Below are positions 55,121 to 64,000 of a stretch of DNA of 64,000 nucleotides, piece by piece. The first letter of the stretch is position 1; every line of letters starts with the position of its first letter. Below the pieces are notes generated by a model. The model did no database searches and had not been told where the DNA came from. It saw nothing but the letters and a program-made list of their open reading frames with translations. The stretch is from Agriotes lineatus. Taxonomy: Eukaryota > Arthropoda > Insecta > Coleoptera > Elateridae. The stretch spans positions 81,420 through 145,419 of the forward strand of contig CALNHX010003626.1 of assembly GCA_940337035.1 (NCBI GenBank), in the 5' to 3' direction. The translations under genes were made by a program, and so were the position numbers.

Positions 55121-57551
55121 AGGCCAGTCAATAGAGCCATTCTACCTCGCAAAAAGTTAGGCAAAAGTTCTAATTTGGCATACTTGTAGAGTCGCATGTC
55201 CTAATCGACATACTAAGTTTGCGACCTTGAAAGGGCGCCGCTCGCAACGCCATCTTGCTAAAAAGGTTCCAAAAATCGGTTTTTCGTATATATTTCCTCT
55301 CCTCTGCCATCTAGGCTGAAAATATTAAGTACAAGAATTGTAGGAAACAAAATTGTCTACAACTTTTGTCTGAAACTTTTTTTTTGTCAGATGAATAATT
55401 CATGAGTTACAGCTACGTAAGGCCCCGCAAATTTTCGAAATTTGCGAAAACGCTCCACGCAATTCAAATTTTTACTCATTTTCGCACAACAGTGCGGATG
55501 TAGTACGAAATATAGAGATAATATGGAAACAGACTAATAGTATATTATGTTATTAGGAGCAGTTATACTTTATGTACGCACGGACACAGCGATAATTCCG
55601 CTTGTAGCTATCAACAGCAGCATCAAAATCAAAGAAGATGTAATTCCGGTTGATCCGCTATTGTTAGTGAATGTGTATTACCAAACAATCAGACGAAGAG
55701 TTACAGGAGTATCTTCAATTCGAACTCGCCCCGTTTCCTTTATCACTATTTTGCCCGGAGAGAATGCGTAAGGGCACGAACTCGTCAATTTACAAAGCAT
55801 TCTCGCCTCTTGTAGATAGCATTCAATTCAGAAACAGCGTTCATGTCATAGATGGCGGATATTTGTTGCATAGAGTGGTATGGCGTCGCAACGAATCGTT
55901 CGGATCGATTTGCACAAATTACGTGCAGTACGACCAAAGACATTACGATTCGAATATAGTTGTTGTTTTTGACGGGTATCCAACTGATGCGGCTACCAAG
56001 AGCACGAAAAGTGCAGAAAGACTTCGCCGATCAAAAAAGCAAACTTCTGCAGACGTATATTTCGACGAGTCGATGGTTCCAACTGTTTCGCAAGAACGAT
56101 TTCTAGCGAACGAAAAAAATAAAATTCGCTTGATTCCGATGCTAAAGAAGAAATTCGAGGATTCCAATTTCACAGTGGAACAGGTTACAGAAGATGCAGA
56201 TACATTGATCGTCAACACAGCGATCAGAATGTCCTCATCTTTTGATTCCGTTTTCATAGTTAGAGAAGACATAGATCTTGTAGTTCTGTTAACAACACTA
56301 GCAAGAACCCATTCCAATATTTACTTCCGAAAGCCAGGAAAAGGAAATGCAGTAGAAAAAATATACTCTCCCCAAAGTCTACAGCATGGAGAAGCAGTGG
56401 CAGACAGCATACTGTTTTTACATGCATTCAGCGGCTGTGACACTACGTCTTCTCTGTTCAACCAAGGGAAAATAAAGTTCCTACATATACTCCAAAAGTA
56501 CGATTGCCGATCCGGAAGTCGTAACTAACGCAGGGGAAAATTTCCTAATCTCGCTTTACGAAGTTCCAAAAGAAAACGTCACTTTGGATTCTCTTCGTTT
56601 TCCAAATTTTGCAAGATCCGTTACAAAAAATAAGTTCAATCTTGATGCTTTACCACCTACAAGAGAAGCTGCACGTCAACATTCCTTTCGGACCTACCAC
56701 CAAGTTCAGGGTTGGTATATCCAGACGAATGGGGATAGCAAAAGAGCAAATTCGGACTCACTCCAGTAACAACGACAAAAGATCCTGCTCCTGAGGCACT
56801 ACTGAAATTTATTTAATGCAAATGTAAAAAGGGATTTGGACGAGCGTGTGGTTGCAGAAAAACAGGCTTGAAATGCTCTGTTATCTGCACATTTTGCAAT
56901 GGTGACTCTTGCGAGAATGTTCCACAGATTTTGATAGACGCTGAAGATAACGTGACAAATGACGAAACATTAGTTAACAGACTACTGACGTTTGACGATG
57001 ACGATGACGATGAAACTGCTGAAAAAGAATCAGAAAAGGATGAGAGCGATTCTCAAGAAGATGTCGAGATCAGACAATCTGGACCACCTAAGGCATCTAA
57101 AAGAACTCGAAGACGCAAGTAAAGTCGTGGATTAGGCCTACTGGGGATACCACATTAAAAAAACGCGCCGCTTACTCTACAGCATGGAGGTGTGAAAATG
57201 AGTAATAACTTGAATTAGATAACAATTAATAGATATTAACCGAAATTTCGACGAAAAGTGGAGCGTTGTCGCAAATTTCGAAAATTTGTTCCGCCTTACG
57301 TAGCTGTAAAAGTTTCAGACAAAGGTTGTAGGAAATTTTGTTTCCTACAATTCTTGTAATAACTATTTTCAGCCTAGATCGCAGAGGAGAGGAGATATAT
57401 ACGAAGCAAGATGGCGTTGCGAGCGGCGCCCTTTCAAGGTAGCAAACTTTGTATGTCGATTAGGACATGCGACTCTACAAGTATGCCAAATTAGAACTTT
57501 GCCTGACCTTTTGCAAGGTAAGCCCTAATTTATGTCTAGATTGACTGGACT
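55121..57551. mobile_element. 2.4-kb terminal-inverted-repeat element encoding a nuclease-like protein
   Basis: The ends AGGCCAGTCAAT (55121) and ATTGACTGGACT (to 57551) are inverted repeats, followed inward by CATACTTGTAGAGTCGCATG and GGGCGCCGCTCGCAACGCCA in both arms; homology extends about 300 bases per side. ATAA is present at both flanks (55116-55119, 57552-57555). The left fold-back arm (50506-50520) shows the uninterrupted site with one ATAA. It carries one broken gene (55560-57122). The superfamily is not known to me. Confidence 0.88.
55560..57122 (+). pseudogene. XPG/PIN-like nuclease with cysteine-rich tail, frame-shifted
   Basis: The protein is read across frames: IKIKEDVIPVDPLLL (near 55625-55665), then the main ORF 55671-56528, then 56530-56640, 56735-56816 and 56817-57122. 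The main part shows VHVIDGGYLLHRVVW, NIVVVFDGYPTDAATKS, VTEDADTLIVNTAIRM, SVFIVREDIDLVVLL and LHAFSGCDTTSSLFNQGK. The spaced D, D, E-D-A-D and E-D-x-D acidic motifs follow the XPG/FEN1-type PIN nuclease pattern. Then come LDALPPTREAARQHSFRTYH, VTTTKDPAPEALLKF and a cysteine cluster CKCKKGFGRACGCRKTGLKC, SVICTFC, ending in an Asp/Glu-rich and basic tail. I recall this combination as a multi-copy animal family of unknown function. At least three frame shifts and a TAA (56815) break it. Whether it is the transposase or cargo is not known. Confidence 0.75.
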
Positions 57552-57867
57552 ATAAAGCACGCCGCATATGACCCTTGGAAACAGTTTAAAATCACGGATG
57601 TAGAAAAATAATATTTTTCTCCTAGCAACATGATATTGTACATTTTCGTCATAGAAACAAAATATGAAAAGCTACTCATAACTCCCAAGGGACTTGTCAA
57701 ACTATTTCTCCCTCAAACTCATGGTAACAATGCAACTACAATTAACGTCTTAGCAACCATACAATGAGGCAATCCTTGATGTTACTTACATATTCTAATT
57801 TTAAATGTCATTGTGACATTTTGAAGTTTCATACTGTATTTAAGAATGTGCTAGTAGATAAAATATT

Positions 57868-57990
57868 GTATACACCACGGGAGATATTCATGTTCTTTAC
57901 CTTCGGTTGACTTAGGAGGCCAGAGGCCCTCGGTCTGTAACACATGTCAACCTCAGGGAAAAAACATATTCATATCTCCCTTAATGCATA
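57868..57990. repeat. CG-apex hairpin, about 120 bp
   Basis: GGGAGATATTCATGTT pairs with AACATATTCATATCTCCC; the tip contains GGAGGCCAGAGGCCCTCGG. Flanks ACACCACGG resemble the hairpin at 41385. Confidence 0.65.
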
Positions 57991-58149
57991 AATATCTATT
58001 CTTCACGGCTAGCATTGAAAAAACGGTTTTGGAACACCATTTCCTTAGTTACAACACATATAAAACGTTACGTACATAATAATATTACTCTACTTATTTG
58101 CTATATACGTATGATTTTGTTGCAGAGAATCTTTTATTCTTTTTTTGAC

Positions 58150-58300
58150 GGCTGTAGAAAAAACGATTGCGTTTCGTGGCAAAATTCGTGTTTTTATGGC
58201 GCGTTTGAATGACTTTTCTGCCTCGACCTAACGGTCTCGACGAAAATTTACATTCTCACTCGCCATAAAAGAAACACTCATTTCGCGCACTTAATAGGTA
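58150..58300. repeat. CG-apex hairpin with CTGTAGAAAAAA edge
   Basis: Edge GGCTGTAGAAAAAACGA at 58149. The arms AATTCGTGTTTTTATGGCG and CGCCATAAAAGAAACACTC pair imperfectly. The tip is CTCGACCTAACGGTCTCG. Confidence 0.65.
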
Positions 58301-58972
58301 CAACAATTACTATTACTGTAGAGTAGCGTGTCTTTTATGTAGCAAATACGACAAAAAGTTATTAAGAGAAGTTGTTCAGAATCAACATCTAGGTTCCTAT
58401 ACCAAATTTCAAAATCCTCTGCCAACTTTGATCTCTCACATCTCTCCCATATAAAAGAATTTTACTTTTAACAAAGACGGCTATGGAAAAACAAACATTT
58501 TTCAAAAAGTTTTTTATTTCATAATAAAAAAAAATTGTTAAAAATACAATTCTTTGATTAGGAAAATAAACATTAAAGAAATATTTGTCATATAAAAGGC
58601 ACTTTACTTAGAAAATGGCGTTTTTCAAAATTGTGTAAATCCAAAAAGTGTTATTTTTCGGAATTTAATCAAGATTTCAATGAGATTTTTTATTGTGTGG
58701 TAGTTTTAGCTGACTGAACAATCTCAAGGCCAGAAAACTTTTTTTCGTAAAATGTGTCTCTATCTTGACTAGCAACGGAAGTCATGTGACAACTTTTGTT
58801 TGGCTCATTTGTAATCACTTTGCAACCACCTCTGGTCGTCAGTGTTTGATTTTCCAAGAAATTCTCAATAATTTTTTTTCATTTGATGACAGCTTTTTGG
58901 CGATCACTTTATTTATTATTTTTTGATAATAATTTTCTTACGTAGTGCACAATGTAGTTTGCAAATTTGAAT
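58301..58972. other. AT-rich interval with dispersed repeat motifs
   Basis: 58360-58430 shares AAAAAGTTATTAAGAGAAGT-type sequence with 760-830 and 22710-22790. 58600-58780 is shared, inverted, with 49030-49170. No gene is recognised. Confidence 0.45.
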
Positions 58973-59028
58973 TCGGCGCCGAGATGGCGGCGCCGAAGTG
59001 GCGGCGCCGAGATGGCGGCGCCGAGTTG
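58973..59028. repeat. 14-bp GGCGCC tandem repeat
   Basis: Four GGCGCCGAGATGGC-type units in a row, each carrying the 6-bp palindrome GGCGCC, isolated in AT-rich DNA. Confidence 0.85.
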
Positions 59029-59342
59029 TCCGGCATATAAGGTGGATTCGCCCTGGTATAATTCCATTGATAAACCCATAATTTCTACAAACTAATATAG
59101 TAAGTGCACCATGGAAATCAAACTTGCACTGTTTTCTAGTTTGTCACTTCAAATTTAGCTTGGAAATTGCAACAGTTATTATATAAGGTGTTCGGTAACT
59201 GGAAGACCAAAATGAAATATCATATGTGAAATCGAATTCTAAGCCCCAAACAAAGAATAATGTTTTCCCACATCGGGCTTCGCTACCAAGATATTTCAAT
59301 TTAAAACAAAAACATAGCAAATGTGCGTTTTGACAGTTTAAA

Positions 59343-60561
59343 ATGCAGTTTACTAATGAAGAGTTTGTTGATATAATTTACGTTTATGGATATTGCCATG
59401 GGACCGCTAGAGATGCGTGTCGTGAATACAATGTAAGATTTCCAAACAGGCGCCAACCTTCTCGACGAGTTTTTAGCAATGTACATCGAAGGTTTCGTGA
59501 GAATGAAATTAGTGATAGTCGTAGTGGAAACACAGTTCAAAATCACACTGTTGTTCAAGAAATTGATATTATTGATGCAGTACTGGATGAACCAGCGATC
59601 AGTATCTACTAGAATAATTTTTGCACAGTTATAATTGCCTTCTAACTTTGTTTGGAAACAATTAATCGGGAAGTTTTACACCCTTACCACTACCAAAGCG
59701 TTTATCACTTGCTTGTTTACAAGGGATGGAATTAATAATACTCATAACGAGCATGTTTGGTTGCTAGAAAATCCACACGAAGTTAGAACCATGGTGTAAA
59801 GAATACAAGGTGAAACGCTCCCGGGATGGGCAATCGTTCAGAACGTAGAGGGGAGATGTCAACCAATCCCCGATGGTCCTGCTCAGGAAATCCATCACGG
59901 CCGCGATCATGGTGTACCCATGGTTGCGATCGTATATTGTTGCTGGCACTGTCAGTCGCAAAACCTAACCTCGAATTTGACATCGACAGCGTCTTCAACA
60001 ATACACTTCAGTATCGTGCCATTTGTGGGACCATGTCTTATTGGTTGAATTTGAGGTCCACCCACATTCTGCGGAACGTTACACCTTGTATTCATTACAC
60101 CATGGTTAGAACTAGAGCTTTCCAAAAAGATTGTCTATTTCGTCTGGTGTGGTATTTTTAATGAACGACTTTTCCTTATTCAAGTTTTACCTCATCCTTT
60201 AAATGCTGAATTATACCTAGGATTTTTAGAAAATCAAGTTGAAAATTTATGAGATGAATTCCTATTGGCCTAGAAAACAGAATGTGGTATCAGCAAGATA
60301 GTGCACCACCATATGTTTGAAGAAATGTGGTACAGTGGTTCAATAAGAATTTCAATGCAAGATGGATCGGAAGACAAGATCTAGTGCAGTGGCCTGCTAG
60401 GTCTCCCGACCTAAATCCGCTTGCCTTCTATCTGTGGAGTCACTTAAAACAATCAGTTTATGCTGAACAGACCATGTTACGGTATAAATTCATCAGTTTG
60501 ACAATGATCAAAATTATTGTCCAAAATCGGGTACAAACTACAGGGTTCGCCGGTTTTCCCT
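59343..60561 (+). pseudogene. DUF4817-type mariner-like transposase, interrupted
   Basis: The ATG at 59343 begins MQFTNEEFVDIIYVYGYCHG, a helix-turn-helix N-terminus with NVRFPNRRQPSRRVFSNVHR. After frame changes the catalytic region reads FTRDGINNTHNEHVWLLENP (first Asp, about 59718-59780). It is broken by the MITE at 59790-60104 and resumes with VWCGIFNERLFLIQVLPHPL, WYQQDSAPPYV (second Asp) and PARSPDLNPLAFYLWSHL. Where relatives have Asp before the FYLW-type motif this copy has Ala, so the third catalytic residue looks lost. The C-terminal end is not recognised after 60561, where foreign sequence begins. It is inactive. Confidence 0.8.
59790..60104. mobile_element. 315-bp MITE with 8-bp target duplication inside the transposase
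   Basis: GTTAGAAC is duplicated exactly at 59782-59789 and 60105-60112. The ends CATGGTGTAAAGAATACAAG and CTTGTATTCATTACACCATG are inverted repeats. Eight-base duplications are usual for hAT and P-type elements. Removing it restores the transposase frame around ENPHEVR. ORFs across it (59764-59961, 59783-60001 minus; 59826-60161 plus) are not supported as genes. Confidence 0.93.
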
Positions 60562-60589
60562 AGAAAACACAGTTCTTAATGTGCTGGAG

Positions 60590-62690
60590 CAGATTTTGTT
60601 GCTCCGGTTACGCGCACTAACTCAGTCGGGAAGGCGTGGTTCGAAGACTTAAATGAAAAACCGACGGGGTACTTACCCTAAGCTTGCTTAAAAGAAAGAG
60701 AAATGCCTGAGCGCCACTTGGTTCTGATTAGGGGTGGCTAACGTGTCTAGAACCAAGAACAATACACGTAGCCTATATAGAAGTCCTCCAAGTACGTTGC
60801 TGAACACCTCCGCCTGTTGTTTACCAAGCCTCCTCCGAGTAGCCGGGTGACCTTGTCGTTAAATCACTTACCTTCAAGGCCACCGTCACTAAAGAATAAC
60901 AAAAGAACACTGACTGGCCCAAATTCTGGGGCTTACTTACTCAAAAGAGCATGCTTTAACTTCACAAAATTAATTACACTTGGCCTTTGCCACACTAGAT
61001 TAGTTAATGACCCAGAAGGGGTTTCAAAGTTCATAAAAAAGAATGAACTGACTTTAACAAGTTTATTATTTAAAGAATTAAAGTTTACACAAATCGGTAC
61101 ATTAAAACACACACCCGGAGGTGAGTTTAAATTTAGTAAAAAAAAGATATCCTACGTGAATGTGAAAGGGGGCCCCACAAAACCAAAATATATCTTAAGG
61201 GCTAGTTACAAAAACACAAAAAAAACACAGTATGATCCAAAACAAATGACATAAAATAGACGCCAGGAGGAAAGCCCCTGGTAAATATTAACTGAAACAA
61301 ATCATAGGTCCTAGCGGACGTACGCAACGATTATAAGCCCTGACACACAATAAAATATAAAATCGCACATTAAGTTAGGCACCAGAGTTATTTAATTGGT
61401 ACAATACAAGGCGCCTACCTGAGTTGAAGCATGCAGTGTTAGATGCAGATGTACTTGTTCTCGTGGAGGCCTGGCGAGACGTGCAGAAGGTGTAGCAAAT
61501 TCTCCAGAAGAGGCAGCAAAACTCGAGGGAATTGAAGACAGCAACCACCAATCGAAGAAGTGACAGCAACCAATACGATGTTGCGCGGCGGCCCAATTAA
61601 ACCCCGACGTTGACCCAAATATGCATTACGCAATAGTCTTTTCCCGACTTAACAGGGAAAAAAGTTAGTTGAGGCTCTTCAGATAACGTTTCTAACCGGA
61701 TCGGCAAAAAGTGCCAAAAGTCTCCCTGGAGACCAGCTGTAGTAAACGAAAATCGGCCCTTCATTAAACAACGTCGAGTTCACTACACTTCCTCTGCCCA
61801 CCGCGCATTTCCAAAAACACACAAACAACAATGTTCACTTCGAAGATTCGGGTTTAACTGCACTCGCCATTAACGTGCCCCAAAGGCACTTGAAAGTCTG
61901 CACGAACGCCAAAAAGGATTCACCATGTTAATCACCAAAAGTTAGCCAAAAGCTCCCAAAAATAGCGAAGCCCCCCCCGGCCGAGGTCCGGGGGTCGCGT
62001 TCTTCTAAAACGTTCTTGGTCGGAAGCTTGCTACTAATTAATTAATCTCAAATCGGGCTACGCGCGACGGATACAATGGAAGAAAATTCCGGACTCAAAA
62101 CCACTAATTTTAAATGCATCACTCCCTAAGGAGTTATCAATTCTTATTTCCTTTACACAAAGCTTGGTTATCAAAGAAAGAAATTCCACACAGCATGATG
62201 TCATCCGTGCGGGGCGAAGAAAGTACAACCTTGCACTAAAGAACAAAGAACAATAAGCACGTGCGATCCCCAAAATGCTTAATTAACAATTTGCGAAGGC
62301 TACTCTAACGAATACCAAGAACTAAATTTAAGCTCTGAAATCAATGCTTAAATATGTGACCACAGAAAGGTTCCCGCAACTTATTCTTAGAAGCTTAGCT
62401 GCCTAAATGAATTGTTGCCGAATGCACACCGTTGTTTCGAATTTAAAAAGAGAACGCTTACGGGACGAATTCTACGGATCGAGAACGCATAATTGTTTGG
62501 GCCAAAAGGAATTTAAAATGTAGCTTTAAGATCCAGGGTTGAACTTTAGACAGGGCCGTCTTCCGAAAATTTTAAATAGAATAATTTCAGCTTAAATGCA
62601 CTAATAACACCCTATAGTGGGATTAATGACAATAGAGACTTAACGAGGTCGAAAACTCTAACAACCAATACTATTGAACAATTGAAATGA
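60590..62690. other. About 2.1 kb of unidentified sequence inside the mariner-like element
   Basis: It is more GC-rich than its surroundings. The ORF at 60817-61254 (145 codons; LVNDPEGVSKFIKKNELTLT) has no recognised family. Others (61375-61633, 62058-62273 minus) overlap or are weak. It may be an inserted element, as its composition and lack of homology to transposase suggest, but I find no terminal repeats or target duplication. Confidence 0.4.
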
Positions 62691-62997
62691 TGAATTTTCA
62701 GTTCTGTACAACAAATTCAGGGCGAAGTAAATTTTGCACAAGCTTACAATTAACTTGTTTTGCGTTGTATCAACTTACATGGTGCTATTTTTGAACACTT
62801 GCTATAATTTATTATATAGTTTACCGTTAGAAAGGTTTGAATAAAATAGACTATTATTGGTTATGTTTGTGTTTATATTGAAATATTTTGGTAACCAAGC
62901 CCGATATGGGACAAAGTTATTTTTTGTTTTATGCTCAGAATTCGATTGTACATATGACATTTCATTTTGGTCCTCCAGTTACCGAACACCCTGTATA

Positions 62998-63256
62998 AGT
63001 TAATTTTCAAATAAGTTGTGCAGCAAAAATAAATTTAACGAGTGAAAACTTTAGAGGCATGATTTACCATAACTTTAAAAGTTCCATATCTCCGAAAGAA
63101 AGCTTTGGATGACACAGTTGCGGCAATTGTTGCTGATTTGATTGAACTATTTCGAGAAGTAAAAAGAAAACGGTGGACATTTACTTCATTTATCTTGTGT
63201 ACAAGAGGTATGGGGTTATTATTTATGATCTTATTGTACAATTGCTTGTTTATTGA
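62998..63256. other. AT-rich interval
   Basis: No recognised feature beyond short ORFs. Confidence 0.4.
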
Positions 63257-63325
63257 GAAATTAAGAAAGAAATTAACCAGTTAAAACTTCGAAAAGAAGC
63301 CGGAGCAGATAGCATACCACCTGAG
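63257..63325 (+). pseudogene. Scrap of non-LTR reverse transcriptase
   Basis: The frame EIKKEINQLKLRKEAGADSI, PPE resembles the conserved [LI]K-x-x-K-x-[AP]G-x-D-x-[IL]-x-x-E block at the start of non-LTR reverse transcriptases. It ends where a GGGCGTCCGCAGAAAATTG sequence begins, which looks like the edge of another inserted repeat. It is only about 23 codons long. Confidence 0.5.
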
Positions 63326-64000
63326 CATGGGCGTCCGCAGAAAATTGTCTCAGGAGGGGGGGGGCAAAATCAAAAACTTATTTATATACCTCTTGGGGTT
63401 GGTATATGTTTTGTTTCATCTTAGTTTTACCTGTAAATGGTATGTTTTTATTATATGTATGGTATTACATATTACTTCTACCGAGTATATTATTGAAGAA
63501 TTAGTATATACTATGTTATGATCAGCGTCGGACTGGCAAAATTTGGCCTACCGGGCAAAGAATGCATGTGGCTTCCACCGAGGCCTCCACATGTAAAATT
63601 AAGAGGAAGGGGGGGCCCAGCCTTCCAGCTAAAGGGGAGCCCGAGGGCAAAGCCCTGCCGCAGTCGCAATTTTTATTATTGTAGGGAGCTCGAAAACCCA
63701 AAACGCACTTACTATTAATGATATAGTACAGTAATGGCAGGTGAAAGTATAACAAAATCAATAACTACGATAAAGAAAATAATGGAGGAATGGTAAAAAT
63801 ATTTATTCTAATAATTTTGAAATTTAAACATGAAACAAGGTAACAAAAAAATAAAATATGTAGGAGGTAGGTAAACTTTGAAATGCAAACAAATAATGAA
63901 AAAATATTTTTTATTTATTATGATTTATAAACTTTGAGTTTGGAACAATTATAACGAAAAAATATAGATAATTATGATTACAAGCTTTGACCTTATAGGA
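63326..64000. other. Repeat-like and AT-rich end of the window
   Basis: A poly(G) run (63354-63364) and a GC-rich patch (63525-63670) with two overlapping ORFs of no known family. The rest is AT-rich. Confidence 0.35.

Larger units (their letters stand above)
50455..57607. mobile_element. Fold-back element with about 0.7-kb arms, host to two later insertions
   Basis: Left arm 50455-51187; right arm 54506-55119 plus 57552-57607. Both carry TTATATCGGACCGATTTGTA, ATGGAATGGCGTGTTTTATA and a GC-rich minisatellite. The original loop (51188-51673) holds further hairpins. A Penelope element (51688-54505) and a nuclease-coding element (55121-57551) inserted later. Outer edges carry CTACAGCC/GGATGTAGAAAA, like the small hairpins. 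Confidence 0.85.
59184..62997 (+). mobile_element. Mariner-like element with about 120-bp terminal inverted repeats
   Basis: The left end ATAAGGTGTTCGGTAACTGG and the right end CCAGTTACCGAACACCCTGT are inverted repeats, as are AATCGAATTCT/AGAATTCGATT and AAGCCCGATATGGGA-type sequence further in. TA flanks both. Between them lie a broken transposase (59343-60561) with a nested MITE, and about 2 kb of unrelated sequence (60590-62690). Confidence 0.85.

Overview
The window is eukaryotic DNA, most likely from an insect. It is AT-rich, has spliced genes with long introns, and is built almost entirely of nested transposable elements from families typical of arthropods: Jockey and other non-LTR retrotransposons, Penelope-like elements, mariner-type elements, PIF-like and other MITEs, a Helitron-like remnant, and a small family of CG-apex hairpins. 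I cannot name the species; a large repeat-rich beetle-like genome would fit. No operon, bacterial gene, rRNA, tRNA or CRISPR array is supported.

Host gene: three exons of one CRAL-TRIO (alpha-tocopherol transfer protein-like) lipid-carrier gene lie on the minus strand (42373-42556, 42149-42325, 27118-27333). They join in phase with good splice sites. The last intron is about 14.8 kb and holds a Jockey copy with an unidentified insertion, a mariner-derived deletion element, an LTR-type Gag remnant and a second Jockey tail.

Region 1-10.6 kb: the 3' end of a non-LTR element ends in a GAA tail, directly followed by a 9.7-kb near-palindrome (457-10202). Its arms are over 3 kb each. The 2.9-kb centre holds a broken gene of an insect family I recall as DUF8207, a 49-residue zinc-ribbon ORF, a duplicated unrecognised coding fragment, CCTG/TCTG microsatellites, and a truncated Jockey with an exact 11-bp target duplication. 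The two arms act as empty sites for each other's later insertions.

Region 11-26.8 kb: a decayed non-LTR ORF1 with PHD finger; a GC-rich island; a split, broken tyrosine-recombinase-like gene; a Penelope-like remnant with a mariner transposase fragment between its inverted ends; an 853-bp tandem duplication carrying an LTR-retrotransposon reverse transcriptase fragment; an RTE-like tail.

Region 27-42.6 kb is mostly the large CRAL-TRIO intron. Region 43-50 kb has several clean MITEs with readable target duplications (TA, TTA) and a Helitron-like remnant with a CCCGT minisatellite.

Region 50.3-57.6 kb is the most layered part: a fold-back element with about 0.7-kb arms, each containing a 30-bp GC-rich minisatellite. 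A full-length Penelope-like element (51688-54505) sits in its loop, and a 2.4-kb terminal-inverted-repeat element encoding an XPG/PIN-like nuclease with a cysteine-rich tail sits in its right arm. The left arm preserves the empty site of the latter.

Region 58-64 kb: a mariner-like element (59184-62997) whose transposase is split by a 315-bp MITE with an 8-bp target duplication and extended by about 2 kb of unidentified sequence, then a short reverse transcriptase scrap at the end.
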